NCBI GenBank assembly: GCA_034687125.1
Contig: JAQGBZ010000038.1
Location: forward strand, 1-64,000
Length of the DNA stretch: 64,000 bases
DNA from: Neelides folsomi
Taxonomy: Eukaryota; Arthropoda; Collembola; Neelipleona; Neelidae
Direction of reading: 5' to 3'
Every line of letters starts with the position of its first letter. Positions within the stretch are counted from its first letter, which is position 1. A program made the translations under genes and the position numbers. Below the pieces are notes generated by a model. That model worked only from the letters and a program-made list of their open reading frames with translations. It did not search any database and was not told the origin of the DNA. Below are positions 11,901 to 22,950 of the stretch, in pieces.

Positions 11901-14900
11901 AATATTGTATGTAAATATTTTTTAAATTGAACTTAGGTAAGCTATCTATTGATTTATTCGGATTATTCCTTGATATGATGCTTAACATTCCAAACTAAAG
12001 AGTCGAATCAAATTCATATTTTAAGTATCATGTGACCAACCCAATAAATAAATTATGAGTTTAATGTGTATTGAAAGCATCTAATCAAAATATTGGGCAA
12101 GATGAATTTAATTAAACTACCATATTTTAAGTGCTATTGCAATCAAAGAAAGACCAAGCCATATCTGATATAAGTCTCCTAATTTAAATCCCTTGTACGA
12201 TTTAAATACGTAAATACAATTACCTACAGGCTATATACTTTTAATTTAAATACACAGAACATGTTTATTTTAATACATCAATAGACTTCCACTTAATGCC
12301 ACACATTAGAAAATAGTGCATTAATGATGCAGAACGTAAAATAGAAAGGGAAAGAATACCATTGACTGACTTTAATGAATACACAGAGAATATTTAAATA
12401 TATATAAAATGTAATAAATACATATAAGTACCTATATGATATACTGAGGTCAACTTGTATGAACTTCCATAGTAGAATTGCGGGTCCAAGTGTAAACCAG
12501 ACAGTCAGACAAAGGAGTCAGACGAGACTCAAATGTCAGAACTCATTCAATTATCCACTTACATTCTAATTTGGTTCGTGGCGAAAGAGGAAATATTCAA
12601 GTGCCAAATCCCTCGTTGGTTTAACAAGAACAAATTCTTGTTTAAAATCTCATATTTACTATCTAAATGAAATTGAAAAGATTCATTAGTACAACAGGGA
12701 TTGATCAAAAAACTGGAACAGTTTTGGTCTAATGTTAAGGAATAATTTTACTATTGAAAGCTTGCTAAGTATCTTAAATATGACAATGTTAAATATTTAA
12801 ATGTCTGTCATAGCATGATAAGAATTCTATAGTCCTATAAGAATTCGGCTCAATAGTCAAAATCAGACATTATCGCCTCTATGATATATGATATAAACCT
12901 TAACGAATTTCAAATATGCCAAGAATATAAAAATAACATTGAATTAATTATCACTTTTATATTAGAGATATAAATATGTCAATTTCGGAATCTCCGTCTA
13001 AAAAGTCATGCAAGAAATATTCGAGTCAAGGTTTACCGGTCGACCTCAAATCATTTAATAATTTGCTCCAGTCACTACTTAAGCAAATCATTCGGAATTT
13101 CTCTTATAAACTTCCTCTATTTAAAAGCCCATAAAAACATTGGAGGCCTCAAAATGGCAAGTTCCACTTTCATTTCTCTCCTCATCAATAAAAATTGATC
13201 AAAATTCACATTAAACACACTTCCAAGCAATAAAGATAAAAAGAACACTCGATTTCTTCACTCTAACCTCCCAACAATAAAAATATGATTATTGAACACT
13301 TATCGTAAAGTATGTATTTATGCCCGGTGTTCGAAATATACCCGGGTTCGAAATATACCCGGGAGTAGAAGCTGAGACTTTAAAATATGCCCGGGGTCTA
13401 AACGAGAATCCTTAGTTTTCAAACCTTAGCATACTAAATACCTATTATTAATCGTTTGATGTCTTTAAAATAGTTAATTTATTGATAAAATAAAACCACG
13501 AAGACAATTTTCAATTGACTTCAAACTAAAAGTGTTAAATTATGCTGATAATATAAGATTTTCTTGCCTTTATTTAAACAACTTACTAAATATACCCGGT
13601 ATCGATTTATACCCGGGGGGTCAAGGGAGGGAAGTTAAAAGATGCCCCGGGGTATAAATACATACTTTACGGTATGTGTGATAACTATAATTCTAAACTC
13701 TCCCATCTGGCTATTAAAAAAGCTAGAAAAAATCGAGCTCAAAATAAATTAAACTCCACCAAGTTAAATCTTGTTAATTAAGAATTTGTTAAGTATGTTA
13801 AATAAAAGTCTAATAGTTAATTCCAATGCATGTTTCAATAAATAAAGCATATTGGTTTCAATTCTAATATTATGAAATGCCGATATACTTATTAATGTAC
13901 TATATGGTAGATATTTATAATGAACTATGTAATACATGCACATTTACAAATCATGTTAGCACATCGTTTTCATACAAAAAATAAATGTAAAAGTAAAGAA
14001 AAAGCCAAAAGGGAAAGTGATAAAGGTGAAAAATTGAAAGAGCAAAAGCCCAAAAGCACCCACCCTTACCTCTTATATTGCACCGGATCCATGAGGCATA
14101 AAAAGGGCGGCTGTAAGTTGCAACTCTCATTTTCTCCTTGAGTCTTGAGAGCTGAGCTGTTACCGAAACCGCTACTGTGTTTTGGATTACAACATCTTGT
14201 ATATTTACACATTTATTAATGCAGATTAAGTTTTACATTACGAAGCTCTGTCCAATATCTCCCCAGATTTGCATTATGACTCCCTACCAGAAGTATGTAA
14301 ACAAAAGAATCAAATCCAACAAGTAAATAAAAGAATTAAGAGGAAATCTTATGAGTTCTTTTATCTCTTTTGCTGTTTCACTCATCCTACCAGTAAAATC
14401 CATTAAAATATTTTGACCTTACAACTAATTTATTCTAATATCTTTTAAACGAAAATATTAAATTTTTATTTAAATTAAACAATGAACCTGCAGTAATATG
14501 AATCAATGGATTATTTTATATATACTTCAATGATTTAACAACAATGATTTTAAATATTTAACCAAAAAATGTTTATAAAATACCTCAAATTTCCTAATAT
14601 GCCAATATACAATGAAGTTAATCTAAACAAATCTAGATTATGAAAAATTGGAATTTAAGTTAAGGAACAAACCTGTTTCGAATTGCTATGTTTAACGCTT
14701 GCTCTTCTGAAGTTGAAGCTGAAGACCCGAGAAAGAGCTTCGTTGAACTTCCTATCAATCATGAAAAGACAAGATGAGAAATATTCCCAAGTTTTTCAAA
14801 AAATAAAAAAATCCAATTTTGAATCTTACCTTCAGTTGTGGTTTTTTCTTCAATGTCCGTTTCAAAAGTTGAGGATGGCTTGGAAGGATTGGCAATGGAT

Positions 14901-14977
14901 GGAATTGGAGAACCTTCAATCTCCTTATAAAATGTAACGAGTATTAAGGCAAATGTGAAAAATATTAATTTGCCCAT
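5951..14977 (-). CDS. Secreted TGF-beta-superfamily prodomain protein lacking a cystine-knot ligand domain
   Basis: Eight minus-strand exons: 14977-14830, 14751-14673, 7952-7868, 7781-7682, 7605-7337, 7152-6966, 6877-6683 and 6591-5951. Lengths sum to 568 codons and every phase is consistent. Residues 1-24 form a signal peptide (MGKLIFFTFALILVTF...). Features typical of the TGF-beta prodomain follow: an amphipathic start helix IKAQRLEEIKNRIL near residue 76, YFHVYFNVS near 154-162, the strand IRISLYWY, and WIEFDIQKALKAWL near 307-320, followed by YGLVIEVDNEDNDLLD. A furin-like QTRKR ends at residue 470. After it, where a ligand with about seven cysteines is expected, come 97 charged residues with no cysteine, ending in SSDRKR just before the stop. 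The start is the second candidate codon, the first true ATG, because it begins the signal peptide. Exon 5 could alternatively end at a GTGAGT (7537), but reading on keeps the family-like FNVS. The prodomain call is good; subfamily and function are unknown. Confidence 0.75.
7953..14672. other. 6.7-kb intron of the TGF-beta-like gene
   Basis: This is the interval between exons 2 and 3 of the minus-strand gene. It is mostly AT-rich with no supported exon. Two more GC-rich islands, about 9238-9490 and 9900-10620, hold ORFs of 74-96 codons on both strands, but none resembles a known protein or has convincing splice sites. They may be repeats or enhancers. A MITE lies at 13303-13672. Confidence 0.55.
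13303..13672. mobile_element. MITE with repeated ATACCCGG motif, flanked by TA
   Basis: The terminal inverted repeats are about 26 bp: TCGTAAAGTATGTATTTAT at 13303 and its complement ending at 13672, with one or two mismatches. Each end is bordered by TA, the usual target duplication of Tc1/mariner-like elements. Several copies of a motif close to ATACCCGGG lie near both ends; two of them form a direct tandem at about 13334-13363. There is no ORF. Confidence 0.8.
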
Positions 14978-15178
14978 TCTCAAGATATGAAAATGAAATT
15001 TTTAATTTCCTCAAACTATTCTTTAAATTTTTTTTAAAAGTTTCCAAAATATAAAATTCTCAAATACAAGATGGGTAAATTGAGGATAAATGCTTGGTCT
15101 GAGAAAGGAAGGGGAGATTTGGGCTGAGTTGATGAGGTCGTGTGAGTGAGAGAACTGTCGCAGAGAAGAAGATTTCAG

Positions 15179-15194
15179 TTCCCTATATAGGGAA
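15179..15194 (-). promoter_or_regulatory. Perfect palindrome containing a TATA-like / CArG-box sequence upstream of the TGF-beta-like gene
   Basis: TTCCCTATATAGGGAA is a perfect 16-bp palindrome. Its core at 15182-15191, CCTATATAGG, fits both a TATA box and the CC(A/T)6GG consensus bound by SRF/MADS proteins. It lies about 200 bp upstream of the start codon at 14977, so a start site about 30 bp downstream would give a leader of 150-180 nt. This is position and consensus only. Confidence 0.45.
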
Positions 15195-15319
15195 TGGGTA
15201 AAAGGCAAGCAAGCATCATAACATTCTAGTAGAGCCACAAGTTTGATCTGAACATCCATTCATTGGCCACTGTATTCACGAGGCCAAGTATCTTCTTCAC
15301 ATATTCTAACCTCACTATC

Positions 15320-15646
15320 GGGTCATTCTGTTATCTTTGTAAAATAAAAAAACTTCGACAATGTCGCATATTTCCCCAAAACTTAAAATCCGCGCACAGG
15401 GTTCCGTTAATATATTTCGCATCCCTATTCATTAATTTAAAAACAATTAGCTAGTTAAAAAACGGCACTAGGTAGGATCCAAAATCAAAGTTTTTTTGAA
15501 TTGTTTTTTGGATATCTTTCATATCACATTCACATTTGGACCCTACGGGCTACCGTTTTTGTGTTATAAGAAAATCCCATGCATTTTAGACGAGTACCAC
15601 GTGACCAATCCCAATGTCTCATTTCACAAAGATAACAGAATGACCC
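15320..15646. mobile_element. 327-bp MITE with 26-bp TIRs and TATC target-site duplication
   Basis: The left end 15320-15345 (GGGTCATTCTGTTATCTTTG...) matches the reverse complement of 15621-15646 at 25 of 26 positions. Both outer edges carry TATC, a 4-bp target-site duplication, so the boundaries are exact. There is no transposase ORF. The element sits roughly 130 bp upstream of the CArG/TATA palindrome of the TGF-beta-like gene. Confidence 0.88.
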
Positions 15647-15791
15647 TATCCACAATACTCCAAATATATTTATTTTCCTGTAAGGGATACTGACTGACGT
15701 GAGCTGAAGACAAGTAAACAAGGGATTTTTTCCTATATCAATATTCCTATAATCTTTGTATTACAAGTAGCATGTATCTTTGATACCATAG

Positions 15792-15817
15792 TTCGCCGAG
15801 TGCTCTTACTCGGCGAA
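15792..15817. repeat. Perfect 10-bp-arm hairpin
   Basis: TTCGCCGAGT and its exact complement ACTCGGCGAA are separated by six bases. The arms are GC-rich in AT-rich surroundings. It could be a short structured element or the remnant of a larger repeat. Confidence 0.5.
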
Positions 15818-18280
15818 TGATGTTCGATACCTTTTACAATGGTTTTCTTCCCAATAATATTGACTCTTACTAAAAGTAATGCGTAATTTAATTTACAAAG
15901 TGAGTAAACAAGAAAATGAAAAGGAATGGAAATTTTTTGGGATGCCCTGCCGGCAGGTCACACAGTGGGGGAAGAACGTCACAAAAAATACCTTTCTTTG
16001 ATATAAAAACTCCTCTTACAATTCGGTCTATCGGTCTGTACTTTGAAAATTAAGATAAACTGAAACATCAAAAGTCAAGCCATGAATAGTATTAATATTT
16101 ATTATATTTATACTTAGGTAATACAAATATGTCAGTGGTTATGAAGTAATTGATTATTGCTATGAATCACTGTGCTTTTAACTTTCAATTATTCACGTGG
16201 TCAGACAAACATTTCGGGAATTTCATATTTGGTAATATCAGTTAAATACCCTTATTTATTATTATTCAACAAAATTGGGTAGCAAGTTCCTGGCAAAAAC
16301 GTGATTGATAAGTGATTTCTGATTGTAAAAATCATGTGCTCGCTAAAGTACATAAATGAACCGAAGTAGTTGTATATCGGGTTACCCAGATAAATAATAT
16401 ATAAATGGTAAGTACATTGTATTGAATTTCACTGAATTGTATAATAATGAAATATTTAAATTGCTGATCCCGCATCCAAATTACCCATTAATAGATTAAC
16501 ATTTATTAATTAGTTGATAATATTGTTCTGATCTGAATAAAGAAAAATGTTATTCGAGTTATCGATGGCACAATGACAAAATGAATGAGGTTTATGTAGC
16601 ACGTGAAAATGAGTGTTCCTTAAGATCTTTTTATCTGTTGTTTACATAAAGAATCAATTGAGAATGATATTATAAGCAAATGACGAAATTTCTGTTGAAG
16701 ATCACCGTCATAATCTTTTTCATGATAAAGTGACATTCATTCATAACATGGATGTTTGTATTGTTAATAATCTTAATAGTATCTTTTAAACATGTACTAT
16801 TTAAAAGAGTGTTTATATTTACCTAAATACCTCTACTTAAGAGAATGATCTCAATGACCATTTATTTAATGAATGTAGATTGAGGAATGTACGTCGTTTC
16901 AACAGGTTCATTCATCCATATACTTCTAAGGCTTAAGGAATGTCGCACAAGAATTCGAATGGTCCAGACGCAATTTATCAGAAGATTGTTTGTTGTTTAT
17001 AACCAACGACCTACTATTTGCATTTTGTGAGAGTCGTGAGAATTCAATTGTATTTGATTTTGTTAATATTTTATTAACTTCATATTAGAGCCCAATGGCT
17101 ATTTTACAAATATTTTGATATAAAGTAACGTCGCTTTATAATAAGGAAATTAATTTTTAAAATTGATAAACACTTTTAAAATGTAATTTTTTAACAGTAA
17201 GTATCAGTGAGGAAAGTAAATTTTCGTATTAGAGTTATTAGAGCCATATTTTTTTTAAGATTTATTATTTAATTATGCATGCAGATGCAGATTGCAGTTG
17301 CAACTCATAAATCTCTTCATCATTAAATACTTAATAGTTGTAATTTGTTTGTAGTAATTGTGACCTGTATTGATATTTTTACATCCTTGTCCGCATATTA
17401 TGGCATGTGATATATTAAGGAAGGAGGAAACTTTTTAATCCTTTAAACACTTTAATACTTCAGCAATAATTTCTAAATACACCAATAAAATTCCTAAATA
17501 AAAATAAGCTGCCATCTAATTGACGCATTTCTCGTGTTCATTTGTCAGATTGTCTTAAAATTCGTATTGGTAGTGAGATTGGAATCCAAGTCTCAGCCTT
17601 CAGTTAATAGTATAAAATTATTAATATCCAATGAAAAGCATAGAAAATATAAAGATTTGCAATATTTCAATATAGTAAAAAGATATGTATTTGCGTTTAT
17701 TATACCTTACAGTACCAGTTGTACTAAAACTAGTATATAAATATTTTTATAAATATTAATACACAGGTATGTTAGTTAATGATTATTAACTTGGTTCTTG
17801 ATTTCTTACTCCATCACAAAAATTGCATTATACTCAAATACCATTATTCATAACTTTTTGATAGCAATGATCAATAATCTTTTATTATTCAAAATTTGTT
17901 TTTGAATTTATATTTCTAGACATACAGGGAGGGGACCCAAATTGAATACACAGATATTTTCATCTAGAATGTTGGTTATGCTCCAATAACTTAATCCAAT
18001 ATAGACGCCATTCCTTTGTTCCCATATTTATTCCTAATCCAAAGTTCCAGAATTGAAATCAGATTTGTCCGGTTTCTGGCCACCAAGGACTGAATAATAA
18101 AAAGTAATATTGCCATGATATATTATGTACCTGCATGCGAATTTCCTACACAGCACACAGGTAAGTTCATTGTGCTAACGAAGGTCTTACTATTACTAGA
18201 TAGACTAGATACATGCATATTACAGATTGTTCCTCTACAACATGATAACAAATAACTAACTAATATATGCGTCTTCTAAG
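15818..18280. other. AT-rich intergenic DNA, no gene seen
   Basis: No ORF with a recognisable product and no splice-bounded exon was found on either strand. Around 17934 the string TACAGGGAGGGG resembles the reverse complement of bases 70-82 at the left edge of the window. These may be ends of a dispersed repeat. Confidence 0.4.
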
Positions 18281-18331
18281 TAAGAAATCAGTATTTTTTA
18301 CATTAGGTATAAAAATTGACAAAAAATTTGT

Positions 18332-18642
18332 GAAAAGTGAGGTTCAAAAACTTTAAACCCAATTGCCAAGTCGAATATCAAACTTCTTACTACATGCCGT
18401 AAGTTTAAAATTTTTATTTGTGTGCTTAAAGTATTTTTAATACATAAAATGACAAATTATTTTTATTTCAGCTACAATTCTTAAGGCTAACAAAGCCCGA
18501 AAACGAGCCGAAGAAGGAAAAGGGCCGATCAACCGATTACGAAATTAAATCAAAAAGTTCCAAGAAAACAAAAAACTTTGAATTGAACCAGAAAAATTCA
18601 GATTCTTCAAGTGTCGAAGATTTCGAAAATAAGTTCCTTTAA
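18332..18642 (+). CDS. Possible last two exons of an unrecognised lysine-rich protein
   Basis: A Lys/Glu/Ser-rich open frame runs from about 18480 to a TAA at 18640-18642, reading ...TKPENEPKKEKGRST... and ending ...EDFENKFL. It follows a reasonable acceptor (TTTTTATTTCAG, ending near 18471; a second AG lies about 12 bp further on). A short upstream block ends at a strong donor GTAAGT near 18407. Two frames for that upstream block are possible, depending on which acceptor is used. No family is recognised and no further upstream exons were found, so it may be a small lineage-specific gene, part of a larger one, or chance. Confidence 0.3.
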
Positions 18643-20218
18643 CCATTTTAAAAATAAAATTATTAGAAAATGTATTTCATTACACAATGATAATTCTGTA
18701 AATACTTTTATAGCGATTTCTTATGTAAATATGAATTCACATTATTAAATTAATAATTCATTTAATTTAATTTGTGCATTTATTTACTATTTACATTTAA
18801 TATACCGATTATTTACGTATAATATACGTAAAATCGAATTCATTACTGAATTATTACGTAAATTCAACGTATCATACTACCTTTTTTATATTTTATACCT
18901 GCTAATAAATTACTAATTTTTAGATGTAATATGTGAGTTATATATTTGTTATTTTAATTAAGATTTTAGTATAATCTCATACGTAATATATACTGAATTT
19001 TCCTTGTCAAAAGTAACATATTTTATACGTATGTGATATACTGATTTAATACGTAATAATTACGTACCAACGCTACAGGGGTTTATTCATTGGTCTTTTC
19101 CACAATTTTAATAACATTTAATTTCTTTTCGATAGCCATAAACCGCCCTGAAAAGGGAGTCTGAACTATTCCTATAGTTTATCCTCTACCATTTATTTGC
19201 CTAAAAATCAATTCTTTTTACAAAATACTCCGATTTTATCTCATAAAAGTCTCGACGAATAATTTTTAAAAAGTCTGGAAGATGAGATTAGTCTAGACGT
19301 CTTCACTTTCTTTTGGGGACACTTCTACGCACTTCATCGTTCTTATCGATCTTCGTATCGCATAATTGACTTATTGACATCATGCCCAATCACTTTTTGA
19401 TAATTTTTCAACAACATAATTCTATTTCAAAATTTTCCTTCGAAATTTCATTTGTGCTTTTATTTGATTTACTGTTTTAAGTTTGATGTTTACTTTTACT
19501 ATTTAAATATATATAATAAATATATTTACTATGATAAAATAAAATAATAAATAAACTTTATATTTACATACTCTTTGTATACCTTTACTCAACGTATTAC
19601 GTATACGTACCTGCATATTTGATTTTTTGATTATACTTTTTACATAAATACATATAAAAATGTGAGTTAGATCTCATGATCTTCTCAGATTCTTGTTTGT
19701 GATATTCAACAAAGAATTAGCCCAGTCAGACTAGTTAATGTATTTTATTGAAATTTCAAAAATAAGGAATTTTATAATTTCAAGAATTCATAATACGAAA
19801 AATTGAGCAATTCAATGATAAAATCCAGAATATTACGCCGTTATTTCAAAATACGAGTTATTATAAGATACAACAGTCGTGCATTTCATTGTCACTCACT
19901 CACATCAGTTGTTTCAATTTCTTTTAAATATTTACCTAAATTCAAGTGACGCGTTTGAATCTATTTTGTATTGTATGTGTATCATGTCGCTATTTACAAT
20001 TTACAACTATGTACAAGTGTGTATGATAATGAAATGTTAAAATTTATCTCTGTATTTTTCCGCTGAAGATCAACACTGTCACATTTTGACAAAGTGATCG
20101 ACTTGAACAATTTTGCCATGTCAAAAGGTCTTCTATGTAATTTTCAAACAAACATGTTGAATTCAATTGTTTAGTTTTTACTTACCCAGCGTATCAAGTA
20201 GCATTGAACCGTTGAAAG
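18643..20218. other. AT-rich intergenic DNA, no gene seen
   Basis: This stretch is AT-rich, has many near-palindromic TACGTA words around 18780-19080, and carries no ORF worth calling. Confidence 0.4.
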
Positions 20219-20718
20219 GGATTAAAGATAAATTTTATTCATTAAATAGAACGAGCCCCATATGTAATATGATACATATATAGTACGTGTATGTAAATAG
20301 TTTATGTATAGCACGTTCTCAAGACAGATTAAACGATTACGCAAACGGTGTTGCTTTTGATCGTCGATAAATGAAACAATGAAACAACCATGTAAAAAGG
20401 AACAGACAAGAAAAAAATATGGAGCGGATAAAAAATAAAATCCAATTAATCCATTGAAAATAATTCCTAAAAAATATAATGTTAATGAGTCTGAAATGGC
20501 AGACTGGCGCCGGTTATTAACAAGGAGGATGGAAGATCCCAATCAATAGGCAGATATTCGTACATTAAGCATATCCTCACTATATTAGGAGTAAAGACAG
20601 GAAGAAGTTTCGGCATGCTCTCAATTCCACCTTAATTCCTCTTTGATTCTTTCTTTCTTTAAATGTCAAACTAGTTGAAAATCTGCTTTAATATTCATTT
20701 GCTCCTATGATCAATTTT

Positions 20719-20967
20719 TCACTTAAACTTATTGCGTATCTTTGCCAGACGATCTCTGCTATCATTTTGAATTTTTTTGTTGATTGAATCTCTCCCTTGG
20801 TCTCTTAATCGGCATAGGAGAAGAGAGGTCATGAATAGTTCCGTGGCGTCAGTCCGGCGCCCGCCTAATATTTGCAATTCTAACGGCAACCGGCTTATTT
20901 TACAATCGATGAGTCTTCGCCGCCTTCTGGCATATAAGTCATCAATTAAGTCATCACCGTGCATCAT
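20719..20967 (-). CDS. Uncertain 82-codon ORF in a GC-richer island
   Basis: The minus-strand frame from an ATG at 20967 to a TGA at 20719 encodes an Arg/Leu-rich, mostly hydrophilic protein beginning MMHGDDLIDDLYARRRRRL. The island at about 20740-21060 is clearly less AT-rich than its surroundings, as exons here usually are. The plus strand is also open over much of it, so the coding strand is not decided. I recognise no domain. A second minus-strand frame at 20222-20542 looks hydrophobic, but its base composition is that of the background. Treat this as a candidate only. Confidence 0.25.
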   Translation of the reverse strand: MMHGDDLIDDLYARRRRRLIDCKISRLPLELQILGGRRTDATELFMTSLLLCRLRDQGRDSINKKIQNDSRDRLAKIRNKFK

Positions 20968-22030
20968 TCTCCTTAAAGGTATTTGCTTGGATGGTCGAGT
21001 AATAGAGAATCTGCAATTACGGCCCTCATCCTACCGGTCGTGGTCTTGTGAATTCCCTTTATTAATTTCAATTATTTTGATCTGGATTGATCCTGAATTG
21101 GTGTAGATACAACTCCTGTTTAATTAAATACAAGTTCAGCTATACAGTTCAATTATTCTTTAAAGTTACATAGCTTATTTAAACTATTTTTTGTCTTCTA
21201 CTATATTAATTTATTTATAAAGTATTGACCTATAAAATTTTATGAAAATGATATATAACTTTTAATTAAATTCATATTGGTTAATATTCTAATAAGTACA
21301 TATAAGGATAGCTGATAAAATTTGAATTTTAAATATTCAATTGATTTTTTATTATTGAATGAACTTATATCGAACCAAAAAGTAATGAAATTGAATTCAT
21401 AGCCTGTATATTACTATTATAAATGCACATAATAAAGATAGATTGCGATTAAATGAAAAGTGAAATGGTTTACTTACTGGGGAGTTTGAAGAGAAGGGAT
21501 CGGGGATTGTAATGTAAAGGTGTATTCATGTTTAACTTAATTAAGTTAATGTTGATTTAGTGCTAAAGTACGAGAGTACAAGGACAATATTTACACCACG
21601 AATTAACGTTTATACCAAATAGGTAATACATACAAGGAATTTAAAAAATTTGAGGTCAGCTTTACTTCATTATTGTCTCATAAATGTGAATAATTGTGAT
21701 TAAACATGAAAAATTCATGTATTCAATACTTACCTGTATAAATTATAATGCTATAAAATACCAATTGGTATATGGTACTCACAAATAATTAGGTAGAGCA
21801 GGTAGACAGTTAACTCAAAATAATACCTTGTCCAAAACAATGTACATGATTAATTACTATGATATATATGTAATATTCTATACAAAATAATGAAGGAGTA
21901 TGAGGGATGTCAACCTATTGTTAATTGTTATGTAAAATTTTATAACATATTTATAGAATACATTCAAAGTTGATAATAAATAAAATATACATTTTTACAT
22001 TCTCTCATAATTAATTTAATATGGACTTGT

Positions 22031-22950
22031 TTATTTTTTATGATTTCCAAATTCCGAGAAGTTCATGTCACCTTCCTTCTTTTCCACTGGTTCTCTGAGT
22101 GTAACTGCATGCGATCGGATTCTGTAGCATTTGTTATCTTCTTTAACCACAATAGCCCTAAAGTTAAATAGAGTTAATCAGTATTTAGCATAAATATGTA
22201 TAATAAATTCATCAAATTGATTAAATTATGGATAAATGAATATTAATTTTTTCATCAATTTAAAATTAGTAAAACAAGTTATTTTACCAAAAGACAACTT
22301 TTCCATAATCTTTTCCTCTCTGCCAGTGAATGTTCAACCTTTGTCTAGAGAAGTTCTTCTTTTCCCATGTCACAATATTCTAAAAGCATCATTATTTAAC
22401 ATTAAATCCAAAAAAAATTAGGATGAATTGAATATACCCTTGTCGCATTCGCATTCTTGTTACAACAATAAGCTTTCAAATAATGAGGTTTGTTTAAGTG
22501 TCCAGTGGATGCGATTTCTTTTCCAGCTCCGTCCATAAGTTTAGAAGCGAGGTAAAGCCCAACAAACGAATCCTCATGATTGAAAGAATCGACCAAAACT
22601 GTAAATGAAATGATGACTTGTAATAATTTTATAGTTATTTGATAATATTCGTATTAAAGATAAATTGTTAGAATGAATTAATATTTAAATATCCAAACTT
22701 TGAATGAATTAATATTTAAATATCCAAACTTTAAATCTACTCATACTTTGGACCCAGGCCTGCTTGTTGGTCGCAACAACGTGGAATGGAGCTCTTGTTG
22801 TATTCGCTACTTTCTGAACTTCACATTTGGTCAGTGCTTTTAAATCTCTACAAATTGGGGAATCAACAGCCCCACACACACCATGATCGGCTTCGGCTTC
22901 AACATGGAAAACACAGATCGAAGCGAACAAAAATACTAAAAATCTCTCAT
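22031..22950 (-). pseudogene. Reeler-like secreted protein, copy B, apparently frameshifted after the start codon
   Basis: The four exons match copy A (23921-24836): 22950-22747, 22598-22438, 22379-22288 and 22157-22031. Exons 2 and 3 have exactly the same lengths as in copy A (161 and 92). The protein keeps the same core: APFHVVATNKQ, YCCNKNAN, FSRQRLNIHW and a C-terminal FSEFGN. The ATG aligning with copy A (22950-22948) runs into TAG after four codons. Shifting by one base opens a signal-peptide-like RFLVFLFASICVFHVEA followed by the full protein, but that frame has no ATG. The exon sum from the ATG is 584, one short of a multiple of three, so a single base seems lost near the start. It could be a young pseudogene, a sequencing error in a T/A run, or a gene using an unseen upstream first exon. 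Everything downstream is intact, so decay must be recent if real. Confidence 0.6.
22671..22732. repeat. Perfect tandem duplication of a 31-bp unit
   Basis: Two identical 31-bp copies, 22671-22701 and 22702-22732, start GAATGAATTAATATTTAAAT. They lie in intron 1 of Reeler-like copy B, ending 13 bp from the splice donor at 22746-22745. The lack of divergence between units points to a recent duplication. Confidence 0.85.
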
